Assembly (NCBI GenBank): GCA_025454175.1 | Contig: JALOOX010000007.1 | Location: 1 to 64,000 of the forward strand | Direction of reading: 5' to 3' | DNA: 64,000 bases | Origin: Syntrophobacteraceae bacterium | GTDB taxonomy: Bacteria; Desulfobacterota; Syntrophobacteria; Syntrophobacterales; Syntrophobacteraceae | Part shown: piece after piece, positions 17,153 to 26,529 of the stretch | Position numbering within the stretch: position 1 is the first letter of the stretch | Layout of the letters: each line of letters opens with the position of its first letter | Translations under genes and position numbers: made by a program | The notes under the pieces: model-generated | Database searches by the model: none | The model's input: the letters and a program-made list of their open reading frames with translations, nothing else | What the model was told of the DNA's origin: nothing

Positions 17153-19690
17153 TCAGGCGCTGCCGCCTTCCGATCGCTCAGTGGATTCGAGACGCTCATC
17201 CAGCTTCCGGGCAGCGGTCAGGTCGACGCTGAATCCATCGCCCCCCCTGGCCCCGGAGCGGCCGTTGCCCTTCCCATTGCCGTTGCCGTCCCCGATCTTG
17301 AACTGCTCGATCAGTGAGCTGAAGTGATCCATCACCTCGGAGAGTCTCAAGCTGAAATCCTGGGAGTTCTTGGCGCCGGAGGCATTGGTGAGAGCGACGC
17401 TGCTCATTTCATTCATGATATCCTTGAGATTCTGACTCCGTTCCTTCTGCTGAGTCGTCATCTGGGTGATGTTCTCGGCGCGTCGGTTGGCCTCCACGAC
17501 CTCTTTCATAACCTGGTCCGCACTGCGCACCTGCTCCTGGGTTGAAAGCGAAACGTTCTGGGAGAGCTTCGAGATCTCCTCGGTGATCTCGGCGGCGCGC
17601 AGACGGCGCTTGCCCTGCTCACCGGTCATGTCGGTGATTTCCTGCGAAAGCTGCCGCAGTCGATCCATTTCCTGAACCACGCGCTCGATGCCCTTGGCCT
17701 GCTCATTGGTGGCCTTGTCGATGTCGCGCACCAGGGCATTGGTCTGCTCGACGGCGGACACGATGTGATCGAGGGCTTTCTGGCTCGACGTGGCCAGGCC
17801 GGCCCCTTCCTTCACGCGCTCGACGCTGTTTTTGATCAGAACCGAGATCTCCTTGGTCGATTCGGCCGTCCTTTCAGCCAGTTTCCGGACTTCCTCGGCA
17901 ACGACGGCGAAACCGCGTCCATGCTCACCGGCGCGCGCAGCCTCGATGGCGGCGTTCAAGGCCAGGAGGTTGGTCTGATCGGCGATGTCCGAAATAACCT
18001 CGATGATTTCCGTGATCTGCTCCGAGCTTTCCGCAATACTTTGCATGCCCTGCGCCACCTGCTCAACCGCCTGGCGCCCTTCGATGGCCGCACCGTGCGA
18101 CAGATCGGACTGCTTGTCAGCCCTGGACGCCTTGTCAGCCACGTCGCCGATGGAAACAGCCATCTGGCGCGCGGCTTCCGCCGTCTCCGCGGCCGCCTGG
18201 TGCTGCTGATGGGCGCGAGCGGAAACTTCCTGAGCCGTTTCACCCATCTGGTTGATGATTTGGCGCGCCTCCTCAACCATGGTGGCCTGGGTCTGTGCGG
18301 CTTGAGCAATCTCCTGGATGCTGGAGGTCAGCTGAGTGATGGACACGGCGGTGTCATCATAGGAGCGCTGGCTCTCCTGGGCGTTCTCCTGGACCTGGCT
18401 GGCCGTGACGCCCATGGTCTCGATGCGGGTGAGCACGTCCTGGGCGCGTTTCGCCTGCTCCGAGGCGTTGGTCACAATCCGGCCGGAGATCTCTTTCACG
18501 CGCACGACGGCGCTGGAAACCTGCTGCTTGCCATCGACAATGGAGCCGAAGGTTTCACGCAGCTTCCGGAGGAGCGAGTTGAAAGCTTCCTCCATCCTGG
18601 CGATTTCGTTCTCGCCCTTGACTTCGATCTGCCTGGTGAAATCCAGGTTCCTGGTGATATCGATCATCATTTCCGCTGTGTTGAGGATGGGCCTCGAGAT
18701 GTACCGGCTGAGGAGGAAGGCCCCTGCCATGAGAATGCCGATGAAGAGGGCGGAAATCGCGATGCTTCGGTTTCTCATGGTGGGCAGGGCCTCGAACACC
18801 TCCTCATAGTTGGCGCCCGACCCCACGGACCATTTCTTGGCAACGTTGGCATAACCCTTGTTGTGATGGAAACCGACCGTTCGCATGGACTTTTGATTGG
18901 TGACCGGGTTCTTGAATTCATAGATCAGGAAGCCGACTTCGTTGGAGCCCATGGCCTCGGCCACCTGGGGCAGGTTGATCTTGGGGTCCGTGAGCTTCAT
19001 GCCGATGATCTCACGGTTGGGGTGACCAATGACCATCATGTCGGACAGATTGATCATGTACGTGTAACCGGTTTTGCCGACCGGGAAGGCATCGATGATC
19101 TGGTTCATGACCTCCCATCGCATGTAGCCCACGAGGGCTCCCTTGACTTCATTCATGATCTTGACTGGTATGGCCACGGGCAGCGACCACCCGTTGGAAC
19201 TGGGAACCAGGCTCTTCATGATGGAGTGGCTTCCGAAATCCCCCACGACCTCTCTTCCCTCGAGTACGGAGGCAAACCAGGCTTGATCACCCATCCGGTT
19301 GCCCAGGGCTGCCGGCATGCTCGCCGCGATGACTTTGCCCGAGCGATCGAGAAGCATGATCAAGTCGAAGGTCCCGTAACCCTTGACCAGATTCTCGAAA
19401 AGGCTGTTGCCGCCCGCCTGGCCGCCGCCGATTTCGATGGCCGTCTTCACCGTCTCCAGATTGGACCAGGCCGAAACGTCCGCCACGCGCTGAGCGAGGG
19501 CCATATCGATGGCTTTGGTGATACGCTCCGAGTACCCGCTCAGCCGCTGATTCTGGTCCTCGTAAAGCTGCCGTCGCGCCGTCTCATAGTTGATGAAGTT
19601 TAGGACGCCCAGAGGGACGAGTGTGATGAGCAGAAGGATCGCCAGCAGAAAACTTCTCAATGATCTCCTGAAAAAGCTCAAACGAAACAT
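17153..19690 (-). CDS. Methyl-accepting chemotaxis protein, Cache type
   Basis: An 845-aa transmembrane receptor. TM1 about 13-33, a large periplasmic Cache-type sensor domain (about 35-315: [37 protein letters not shown]), TM2 ([16 protein letters not shown]), HAMP, and a long cytoplasmic coiled coil. The signalling tip carries [24 protein letters not shown]-type sequence followed by [16 protein letters not shown]. No CheR-tethering pentapeptide is seen at the C-terminus. The start MFRLSFF was selected for the GGGAGG 8 nt upstream. Dual Cache domains commonly bind small metabolites; this ligand is unknown. Confidence 0.93.
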   Translation of the reverse strand: MFRLSFFRRSLRSFLLAILLLITLVPLGVLNFINYETARRQLYEDQNQRLSGYSERITKAIDMALAQRVADVSAWSNLETVKTAIEIGGGQAGGNSLFENLVKGYGTFDLIMLLDRSGKVIAASMPAALGNRMGDQAWFASVLEGREVVGDFGSHSIMKSLVPSSNGWSLPVAIPVKIMNEVKGALVGYMRWEVMNQIIDAFPVGKTGYTYMINLSDMMVIGHPNREIIGMKLTDPKINLPQVAEAMGSNEVGFLIYEFKNPVTNQKSMRTVGFHHNKGYANVAKKWSVGSGANYEEVFEALPTMRNRSIAISALFIGILMAGAFLLSRYISRPILNTAEMMIDITRNLDFTRQIEVKGENEIARMEEAFNSLLRKLRETFGSIVDGKQQVSSAVVRVKEISGRIVTNASEQAKRAQDVLTRIETMGVTASQVQENAQESQRSYDDTAVSITQLTSSIQEIAQAAQTQATMVEEARQIINQMGETAQEVSARAHQQHQAAAETAEAARQMAVSIGDVADKASRADKQSDLSHGAAIEGRQAVEQVAQGMQSIAESSEQITEIIEVISDIADQTNLLALNAAIEAARAGEHGRGFAVVAEEVRKLAERTAESTKEISVLIKNSVERVKEGAGLATSSQKALDHIVSAVEQTNALVRDIDKATNEQAKGIERVVQEMDRLRQLSQEITDMTGEQGKRRLRAAEITEEISKLSQNVSLSTQEQVRSADQVMKEVVEANRRAENITQMTTQQKERSQNLKDIMNEMSSVALTNASGAKNSQDFSLRLSEVMDHFSSLIEQFKIGDGNGNGKGNGRSGARGGDGFSVDLTAARKLDERLESTERSEGGSA

Positions 19691-19712
19691 GATGATAACC
19701 TCCCTGGCCTTC

Positions 19713-20309
19713 TCATTGGCTCTCAAGATGATCCACATTGGGAGCCCCCGGCCTGGGTGCTCCGACGTCTCTGTCATGGTTTGCATTCTGAAGATCGAGC
19801 CGCTCCATATCCTTTCCTTCCTGTGGGTCGAGGATGCGACTGAAATCAAGGAGCATGATCAGCCGGTTGGGCAGCTTGATCACGCCCTGGATGTACTGCG
19901 CATTGATGCTGGACGCCACGAGGTGTGGAGTGGGCTCGATCTCGGCATCGGCGACCTTCATCACTTCCGAGACGGAATCCACGATGAAGCCGGTGACATG
20001 GGTGAACATCTCGACGATCAGGATGCGACTCCTGCGATCGTTTTCGCTGCGGCCTCCCCCGTTGATCCGGAGCCTCTGCCGAAGATCGATCACTGGAATG
20101 ATCTTGCCGCGCAGGTTGATCATGCCCAGGATGAAGCTGGGCGCATTGGGAATGGGCGTGATGTTCGGCAGCCGGATGATTTCCTGAACCATCAGGATGT
20201 CGACCCCGAATTCCTCCTCACCGATCCGGAAGCTGACCAGCTGCCGGGTCTGCCGCGGCTCGTCATCGAGCGCGCGGGGCGTACGTGCCATTAAAGCAGG
20301 CAATCCCAT
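19713..20309 (-). CDS. cheW: CheW coupling protein
   Basis: 198 aa. An SH3-like coupling protein linking receptor to CheA. Motifs: [49 protein letters not shown] and [15 protein letters not shown]. Extra tails of about 20 residues (N) and 30 residues (C) are charged and disordered-looking. ATG 20309 has GGGAGGATTG upstream; a TTG two codons earlier is the alternative. It lies 22 bp before mcp and 41 bp after the first CheB-like gene. Confidence 0.92.
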   Translation of the reverse strand: MGLPALMARTPRALDDEPRQTRQLVSFRIGEEEFGVDILMVQEIIRLPNITPIPNAPSFILGMINLRGKIIPVIDLRQRLRINGGGRSENDRRSRILIVEMFTHVTGFIVDSVSEVMKVADAEIEPTPHLVASSINAQYIQGVIKLPNRLIMLLDFSRILDPQEGKDMERLDLQNANHDRDVGAPRPGAPNVDHLESQ

Positions 20310-20350
20310 GTTCAATCCTCCCCTGAAGGGAATGGTGGTTCACTGCCGTC

Positions 20351-22342
20351 TCACTGGATCTGCTCAATCAGTGAAGCCATCGCGGCGGCGCTCTTGATTT
20401 CGACCGCACCGCAGCGCTCTATGACAATTCCTGGCAATTCTGGTTTCAAGCATGCACCGGGACTGAGCGCATACACACTCCCCCCCCCGCCCTTGACCTC
20501 GAGCATCCCATCGATGCCGTCCGTCCCGCCGCCGGAGAGAAGCAAAGCCACCATGTCCGCTCCGAAGCAGGCTCTTGCGCTGAACAGGAGCCGATCAAAG
20601 GGCCGGCGACCATTAATATCGGTCGCATCCGGCTTGGCCATTATGGCTTCCAGGTCTCTTTCGAAGCTCCACAGGGTCTGGCTGGAGCAAAGATAACATC
20701 TCCCAGCTTCCAGGTTTTTAGCTTCCTTGAGGCACTCCACCGGGATGGCGACATCCTTTTCGATGTTGGGAAGCAATGCCTCCACAACGTGAGTCGGCAT
20801 ATCCAGACATGCCAGAACCACACAGGGAAGATCCTTCCGCCGGATCGAGAGCAGGATGCGAACCAGGCCTGCAAACCCGCCTACACCGCAAAGGATCAGT
20901 GCGGCTCCCCTTACCGGCACGAGCTGCACCGGCGCCATCGGAGTTGAAGGGCTTTCGCCGCCATCCTCCAATCCAGCTCTCCTGGACCGGATGACCTGAG
21001 CCGCCTCCATGCGCACGGCGCCGGCTTCCTTGACGCGTCTGCAAAGCTCCTCCTGCTCGAGGCTCAAACAGCAGCGGGAGCCTGTGGAGGGCTTGGTCAG
21101 AACATCCACAGCCCCCAGTTTGAAGGACTGGTATGTGAGGGGAGAGGTCTGGGGAGTGAAGGCGCTCAGGACGACCACCGGTTTCGCATGACGGATCATG
21201 ATGTGCTTCAAGGCCGTGAGACCGTCCATGCGCGGCATCTGCAGGTCCAGCGTCACGACGTCCGGATCCAGCTCGTCAATCATCTTGAGTGCCTCGATTC
21301 CGTCGTGCGCTTCCCCGACCACCATGAGGTCCGGGTCCCAGGAAAGTGCCGCCGCGAGCGCTTTGCACATGAAGGTTGAATCATCGACGATCAAAACCCT
21401 GCACGAAGCATCTCTCGTTGCGTGCCGGTCCACGCGGATGTCCTCGAGAGAGAACCACTTGGCCAGGCAGCTCATGGTCCTGGGAAATGAGAGGGGAGAG
21501 ACTTCCAGGATCTCGGCAATGGATGATTCACCGTCGATCATGGAATAGATCTCCCTGATCGAAGTGAAGTGAGCAACGGCCCCGTCGTCCAATGCCGATT
21601 CGGAGCTGGTCCTGCCGACCAGCTGCCGCAGGTCTGGAACGAAATGAAAGATGAGATTGGCATCCTGGATAAGGCGCAAGGCTTCGTTTTTCAGGCTCGC
21701 CAGAGGCTGAGGATCGGTGGCTCGGCTCGCCGATGCCGCGTTCTCCCAGATATAGTCCCCTTCCGACCAGCAGAAGAAGTCGAAAAAACCTTCAGCGCCG
21801 CAAAGGTGCTTCACCCTGGCGTCGATCAGGCAGCCCTTCTGGAACTTGAGCTCTCCCTCAATGCCTTTGGGGTCAAAAACCCTGAGCCTCCCCGTGGCGT
21901 TCCGGAGAGCCAGGGCGCCGATGAATTCGAGCGGGGTCCTTGAGGAAAGCGCGCCCCGATCCTGAATGATCATGCGGGATTGCTGCCACTCGTGGACTTC
22001 GCTCACCCAGTCTGCAAAGTCCTGTGGCGCCCGCAGCTCCCGAAACACGTCGATGGAGAGACGCGGCCACAGGCAGTGGTCATGGAAATGGTGGGGATCG
22101 CCGGAAATCCAGCACGGGGTCATCTGGGTGTCGGGATGGGTGCGCCAGCTCAGCAGGCCGTCACGAAACATGGGATTGCCGACCTGGGAGCCATCCGCAA
22201 CGATGATGTCGATGCCATGCTCCTCAGACGGGAGCGCATCGCCAAGTCTGGGTGTGATGAGCTCCATGTCTTCGCTGATCCGCTCCAGCTGCTCGACGAC
22301 CTCGCTCAGACGATTCCGGGGATCCAGCACCAGGACCTTCAT
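20351..22342 (-). CDS. Multi-domain PATAN-receiver-CheB-like protein
   Basis: 663 aa. Residues 1 to about 120 resemble a pseudo-receiver (MKVLVLDPRN, IDIIVADGS). A DUF4388/PATAN domain follows (about 130-235: LEFIGALALRNATGRLRV, GELKFQKGCLIDA), then a receiver (about 320-440: VLIVDDSTFMCKAL, phospho-Asp in VVTLDLQMPRMDG). The C-terminal CheB-like domain has GVGGFAGL in place of the serine motif and LACLDMP in place of VQHM, while GGGTDGIDGM keeps the Asp. Catalysis is thus unlikely. It overlaps the upstream substrate-binding-protein gene by 4 bp, physically joining transport and signalling genes. Confidence 0.82.
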   Translation of the reverse strand: MKVLVLDPRNRLSEVVEQLERISEDMELITPRLGDALPSEEHGIDIIVADGSQVGNPMFRDGLLSWRTHPDTQMTPCWISGDPHHFHDHCLWPRLSIDVFRELRAPQDFADWVSEVHEWQQSRMIIQDRGALSSRTPLEFIGALALRNATGRLRVFDPKGIEGELKFQKGCLIDARVKHLCGAEGFFDFFCWSEGDYIWENAASASRATDPQPLASLKNEALRLIQDANLIFHFVPDLRQLVGRTSSESALDDGAVAHFTSIREIYSMIDGESSIAEILEVSPLSFPRTMSCLAKWFSLEDIRVDRHATRDASCRVLIVDDSTFMCKALAAALSWDPDLMVVGEAHDGIEALKMIDELDPDVVTLDLQMPRMDGLTALKHIMIRHAKPVVVLSAFTPQTSPLTYQSFKLGAVDVLTKPSTGSRCCLSLEQEELCRRVKEAGAVRMEAAQVIRSRRAGLEDGGESPSTPMAPVQLVPVRGAALILCGVGGFAGLVRILLSIRRKDLPCVVLACLDMPTHVVEALLPNIEKDVAIPVECLKEAKNLEAGRCYLCSSQTLWSFERDLEAIMAKPDATDINGRRPFDRLLFSARACFGADMVALLLSGGGTDGIDGMLEVKGGGGSVYALSPGACLKPELPGIVIERCGAVEIKSAAAMASLIEQIQ

Positions 22343-23391
22343 AAACGCTCCTGCCCGCAGATCGCCAGCAGGTCGGCAACCGAATGGGTGCCCTCCGCCA
22401 TGGCTTCGACGGCGAACCGGTCGTCGAACGCCGCCGCCACATCCATTTCCTCCCCGACCAGCCCCGCCCTGGCCATTTCCCGGGCGACCATCGTCAGCTC
22501 GTGGGCTGAAGGGACCGGCCTGTCGAAGCGAAAGCGGTTCGGCGGGTTGTTGAAGGTGAAGCGCACCAGGTCGGGGGACTGGCCCCAGGTGCCCGCCGCG
22601 AGCTCGACGGCTTCATCCGGGTGAGCCTGAGCCCACATCCCCGAACGAATGGCCGACGACACCAGGCGCCTCACGCGCTCGGGATGGGATCGAATGAGAT
22701 CTTCCTGGACGATCATGAGGTTGCAGATGAAGTCCGGCCAAATGAGCTCCACGTCCATCAGTCTCCGGCCCACACCGCTCTGAATGGAGCGGCCGGCGAA
22801 GGGCTCACCCACGAAATACCCGTCGATGCCTCCGGACGAGAGGGCCGAGGGCATGTCCGGCGGTGGGATTTCAACCAGCTGGACTGCTGAATCTCCGTAG
22901 CCGGCTTCTCTGAAATAGCGTTTGAGAGCCAGAAGATGGCCCGAAAAGCGGATGGGAACGGCCACCTTCTTGCCCACGAGGTCCCGCATGCTCCAAATGG
23001 AGCTCTCGCTCCTCACCACCAGGGTGCTTTCATGCCGGTTTCCGATGTAGACGATCTTCAGCGGCACCCCCTGCTGGCGCAGGGCAAGGGCCAGAGGCGC
23101 GATGATGAAGGCGACTTCGATGTGGCCCGCGCGAAAGGCCTCTGCCATCTCCGCAAAGGCGGCGAATCTGATCGCCTCGAACCGCAGGTCGGACTGCCTT
23201 GAGGCATGATCGATGAGGGGGGCTGCCAGATTGGTGATGACGGGCATATACCCCATTCGAATGATTGCCCGCTCCTCCACGCGCTCGCCGTTCAGCCGGC
23301 CATGGAGCACGCTGATCAGGATGAGCCAGACGATGGAAACGGCCATAACCGCAATGCCCGTCGGCAACTTGTGGACATGTACCTTCATCAT
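22339..23391 (-). CDS. NitT/TauT-type ABC substrate-binding protein, membrane-anchored
   Basis: 350 aa. An N-terminal hydrophobic segment (about 12-30, AVMAVSIVWLILISVL) has no clear cleavage site or lipobox, so the protein is probably anchored in the inner membrane. The remainder is a type II periplasmic-binding fold of the SsuA/TauA/NrtA group: IRMGYMPVITNLAAPL, EAFRAGHIEVAFI, LVGKKVAVPIRFSGHLL and GIDGYFVGEPFAG. Ligands of the family include nitrate, sulfonates and pyrimidine precursors; this one is unknown. Four-bp overlaps on both sides (ATPase before, CheB-like after) imply translational coupling. Confidence 0.85.
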   Translation of the reverse strand: MMKVHVHKLPTGIAVMAVSIVWLILISVLHGRLNGERVEERAIIRMGYMPVITNLAAPLIDHASRQSDLRFEAIRFAAFAEMAEAFRAGHIEVAFIIAPLALALRQQGVPLKIVYIGNRHESTLVVRSESSIWSMRDLVGKKVAVPIRFSGHLLALKRYFREAGYGDSAVQLVEIPPPDMPSALSSGGIDGYFVGEPFAGRSIQSGVGRRLMDVELIWPDFICNLMIVQEDLIRSHPERVRRLVSSAIRSGMWAQAHPDEAVELAAGTWGQSPDLVRFTFNNPPNRFRFDRPVPSAHELTMVAREMARAGLVGEEMDVAAAFDDRFAVEAMAEGTHSVADLLAICGQERL

Positions 23392-24203
23392 AGCGAGGAA
23401 TGCACCCCCAGATGGTGATGAATGAGGGATCGCAGCTCACCAAGCTCCGGAGTCGTCAAGGTTCTCGGGTGAGGGATGCTTATGGTGCGGCAGCACTTGA
23501 TCCTCGAGGGTGGCTCCCCCAGGATCACCAGGCGGTTGCTCAGCTGCAGGGATTCGTCGATGTCATGGGTGACGAAGAGAATGGTCGTGCTCGGCAGCAT
23601 CACATGAAGGTAGAGGAGCTCCTCGCGCAGATGCAGGCGGGTCAGCTGGTCGAGGCCTGAAAACGGCTCATCCATCAGGAGCACGTCAGGCTGCGCGGCA
23701 AGGGCCCGGGCAATTTCGGCCCGCTGGCGCATGCCTCCCGACAGCATGTAGGGGTAGTGGCTCTCGACGCCTTCCAAAGCCACCAGCTCGAGATACTCCC
23801 TGGCCTTGTCGTGTCGCTCCCGGGAGTCACTGATGCTCCTGAGAGCCAGGGAGACGTTCTCCATGATGGTCAGCCATGGAAACAATGCTCCTTCCTGAAA
23901 AATGAAGACGTGCCTGGACTGCGGTCCCTCGACCTTCTTGTCATCGATCCAGACGCTTCCACCGTCAGGCTTGAGGAAGCCCGCAATGATCTTGAGGAGC
24001 GTTGATTTGCCGCACCCCGAATGCCCCAGTATGGATACGAATTCACCCGCATGGATATCGAGATCGATGCCATTCAGGATGATCCTCTCGCCATGGGACG
24101 ACCCTTCGACAGCGGGCTCCGAATCTCGTATTCGCCGCGTCATGGAGCCGCCGTTTCCGTAGCGGACGGTGACCTGCTCGAGACGGATCTTAGGCTTGCT
24201 CAA
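23388..24203 (-). CDS. NitT/TauT-type ABC transporter ATPase
   Basis: 271 aa. Walker A GHSGCGKST, Q-loop FQEGALFPWLT, signature LSGGMRQRAEIARAL, Walker B VLLMDEPFSGLD and switch His in VTHDIDES mark a complete SsuB/TauB-like nucleotide-binding subunit. An insertion of about 20 residues (residues 17-38) precedes the first core strand. The gene seems to start with TTG inside the end of the permease gene (14-bp overlap). It energises uptake of an unknown small anion or organic acid. Confidence 0.92.
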   Translation of the reverse strand: MSKPKIRLEQVTVRYGNGGSMTRRIRDSEPAVEGSSHGERIILNGIDLDIHAGEFVSILGHSGCGKSTLLKIIAGFLKPDGGSVWIDDKKVEGPQSRHVFIFQEGALFPWLTIMENVSLALRSISDSRERHDKAREYLELVALEGVESHYPYMLSGGMRQRAEIARALAAQPDVLLMDEPFSGLDQLTRLHLREELLYLHVMLPSTTILFVTHDIDESLQLSNRLVILGEPPSRIKCCRTISIPHPRTLTTPELGELRSLIHHHLGVHSSL

Positions 24204-24888
24204 GTCGCCACCTCAAGGATTCGAGCCGCTCGAGCCGGGTCATGATGCTGTCCAGGGCAAGCCCGATGGCGCCAATGGTCACAATGGCCACAACCACGTG
24301 ATCCAGTCGAAGGGCGTTGCGCGCATCGATGACCAGGTATCCGAGACCACTCTTGACCGCGATCATCTCGGCCGCCACGACGACCAGCCAGGCAATGCCC
24401 AGACTCACCCGAAGGGCAAGCACGACCTGCGGGAGAACGGCGGGAAGGATGAGGAATCGCACGGTCTCGACCAGCCCGAGCTGCAGGTTTGCCGCCACCT
24501 GAAAGTACATGGGATGAATGGAGGCGGAGGCCTTGACGGTCGAGATGAGCAGGGGAAACACACTTCCGATGAAGATGATGAAGAGAGCCGGTTTGTCCCC
24601 GATGCCGAACCAGAGCATGGCGAAAGGGATCCACGCCAGGGGAGAAACCGGCCTCAGGAATTGAATCACGGGATTCACCAGTCGGTTCACCCTCTCCATC
24701 CGCCCGAGGACTATTCCCAGGGGGACTGCCACCAATATGGCGATATAGAAGCCAACGGTGACCCTGAACAGACTGGCCACGCTGTAGCGAGCCAGGGTGC
24801 CGTCGGCGGTCAGCTCCCAGAATGCCCCGAGGATCTTGCCCAGGCCCGGAACACTGTTGGTGCCTTCCCAGAGGGTGACCCACATCAT
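24190..24888 (-). CDS. NitT/TauT-type ABC transporter permease
   Basis: 232 aa. A BPD-type inner-membrane permease with about six helices. The EAA loop is EMIAVKSGLGYLVIDARNAL, typical of SsuC/TauC proteins, and the PVSPLAWIPFAMLWFGIG segment is a family hallmark. It lies 42 bp after the type-I binding protein gene and overlaps the ATPase gene. Confidence 0.9.
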   Translation of the reverse strand: MMWVTLWEGTNSVPGLGKILGAFWELTADGTLARYSVASLFRVTVGFYIAILVAVPLGIVLGRMERVNRLVNPVIQFLRPVSPLAWIPFAMLWFGIGDKPALFIIFIGSVFPLLISTVKASASIHPMYFQVAANLQLGLVETVRFLILPAVLPQVVLALRVSLGIAWLVVVAAEMIAVKSGLGYLVIDARNALRLDHVVVAIVTIGAIGLALDSIMTRLERLESLRWRLEQA

Positions 24889-24930
24889 CGGATTCCACCA
24901 TCGTTCAGTTCATTGCGGAGGCTGCCGCTG

Positions 24931-26163
24931 TCAGTTGTAAAGGGGCTCCAGTCGAACGGGATTCTCCTCCCGGGTCTGAGCCAGCTCTTCGCCCTTGTGA
25001 GCTTCGAGCACATCGAAGACATCCCAGATGTCTTTCTTTCCCGCGCCCTTTCCCTTAACCACGTAAACACTCTGAAGGGTCTGATGATCCCAGGAGCGTA
25101 TGGTCTGCTCGTCCTTCAACATCGTGAAGGTATGCCCCTCCAGCGCCCGCACCAACGCCTTGGGATCGAAGGACTTGGACTGCTCGACGGCCCACTTGTA
25201 GAGCATGATGTTGGTGTAAGCCGTCGCGGCGCCGGAGCAGGGCGGCTTTCCATAGCGTGCTCGATACGACTCCACGAACCGCTTGCCGCCCTCGAAGCCG
25301 TATTTATAGGGGATTTGCCAATACCAGGGGACGGCTCCCAGGATTCCGTCCGTGGATTCGTCGCTCGAGCCCAGCACCATGTGCATTTCGAGGTTCGGCA
25401 CAACGATCTGCATTCTGTGCCTCACTCCCATGCTCATGCACTCCTGGAGCGCCGCCATCATGTCTCTTCCGAACAGCACCAGCACGAGCACCTCCGCCCG
25501 CTCATCCATGGCTTTCTGGATGGCGGCCCTGTACCGAGGCGACCCGATGGGCTCGCCAAAGGGCATGAGAACATCGCTGGCCTCCCTGGTGCCCGTGAAC
25601 TGTTTCATGGAGTCGCGGGTCGTCCACCCCCAGGAGTAATCGGAAGTGACGTAGAAGTACTTCTTGCCGGGGAAATGGGCGTTGAGGTGCTTCGACAGCG
25701 CCTTGGAGGCCATCCAGGAGTTATAGGTCTCCCGGAAGGTGAAGCGGTGGGCGTCCTTGGTGGTGAGGTCGTTGGAGTAGGTCAGCGTGGCCATGAAGAG
25801 CTTGGACTGCGACTGGCACAAGTTGCTCACGGCGATGGCCACGGCGCTGGATGAGCCTCCGGTCACCATGTCGACACCCTCTTCGATGAACTGCTTGACG
25901 TTTCTGATAGAGACCTCGGGACTGGACTGGCTGTCACCGACCAGATAGCGTATCTGCCTCCCGAGAATCCCCCCCTGCTGCTCGATTTCCAGTTTAGCCA
26001 GCGCATAGGCGTTGATCTGGTCCTTGCCCTGAAGGGCGTACGGACCGGTTTGAGGGACGTTGAGACCGATGAGGACCTCCTGGTCGGTGACACCATGAAC
26101 CGGGGATACGCAGAGTCCCAGGGCCAGGATCACCACAACTGGATCAAATCTGAATCGACGCAT
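24931..26163 (-). CDS. Type-I periplasmic binding protein (Peripla_BP_6)
   Basis: 410 aa with a cleavable signal peptide (VVVILALGLCVSPVHG). The mature part begins VLIGLNVPQTGPYALQG, typical of the branched-chain amino acid/amide/urea class, with GGILGRQIRYLVGD and VTGGSSSAVAIAVSN. Its cognate LivHMGF-type permease is not adjacent: the next genes encode a NitT/TauT system. It may feed a transporter elsewhere or present ligand to the operon's chemoreceptor. It is the first gene of the proposed 11-gene operon, after about 366 bp of non-coding DNA. Confidence 0.85.
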   Translation of the reverse strand: MRRFRFDPVVVILALGLCVSPVHGVTDQEVLIGLNVPQTGPYALQGKDQINAYALAKLEIEQQGGILGRQIRYLVGDSQSSPEVSIRNVKQFIEEGVDMVTGGSSSAVAIAVSNLCQSQSKLFMATLTYSNDLTTKDAHRFTFRETYNSWMASKALSKHLNAHFPGKKYFYVTSDYSWGWTTRDSMKQFTGTREASDVLMPFGEPIGSPRYRAAIQKAMDERAEVLVLVLFGRDMMAALQECMSMGVRHRMQIVVPNLEMHMVLGSSDESTDGILGAVPWYWQIPYKYGFEGGKRFVESYRARYGKPPCSGAATAYTNIMLYKWAVEQSKSFDPKALVRALEGHTFTMLKDEQTIRSWDHQTLQSVYVVKGKGAGKKDIWDVFDVLEAHKGEELAQTREENPVRLEPLYN

Positions 26164-26529
26164 GACTTCTCACCTCCAACCCAATGGGTGGTCTTTGCCT
26201 CCAATTGCATAGAGAGAGAACCGAAGTCGAGAAGGTGAGAGCCGAGTGCGCAATCGGAAGCATGGAACCGGATAGAATGCCTGAGTCCGCGCGGTCACTT
26301 TGGACGATCTGCCGCGGGAAACCTCAGGAATACCGATATCAAGGGTAGAAATCGGGAGAGATAAGGAGAACTTGAATTTATTCTGGGATATTGCGGAAGG
26401 GATTTCCCCATCAGCCGGCTCCCAGGCTGGAGCTTGGGAGCCGGCCGGTGGTTAGGGAGCCGGTGAGTGGTTGGGAGCTGGCAAGTGATTGGAAGCCGGT
26501 GAGTGGTCAGGGGATTGCGCCTGGCATTC
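26164..26529. repeat. Intergenic region with hairpin and 18-bp tandem repeats
   Basis: A 10-bp inverted repeat CCGGCTCCCA/TGGGAGCCGG (about 26415-26444) is followed by four imperfect tandem units of 18-19 bp at 26436-26508, each beginning GGGAGC or GGAAGC and ending GTGGTT or similar. The hairpin lies downstream of serA on its strand and might terminate transcription, but lacks a T-run. The left part must hold the promoter of the minus-strand operon starting at 26163; I could not identify one securely. Confidence 0.6.

Noticed and set aside
17765-19603. A 612-aa open frame on the plus strand across the chemoreceptor gene
   Set aside because: It is antisense to the mcp gene, is rich in His/Gly/Asp/Arg as expected of mirrored GC-rich codons, and has no family resemblance or ribosome-binding site.
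26436-26508. A CRISPR-like array
   Set aside because: The units are contiguous 18-mers with no spacers, and no cas genes are present in the window.
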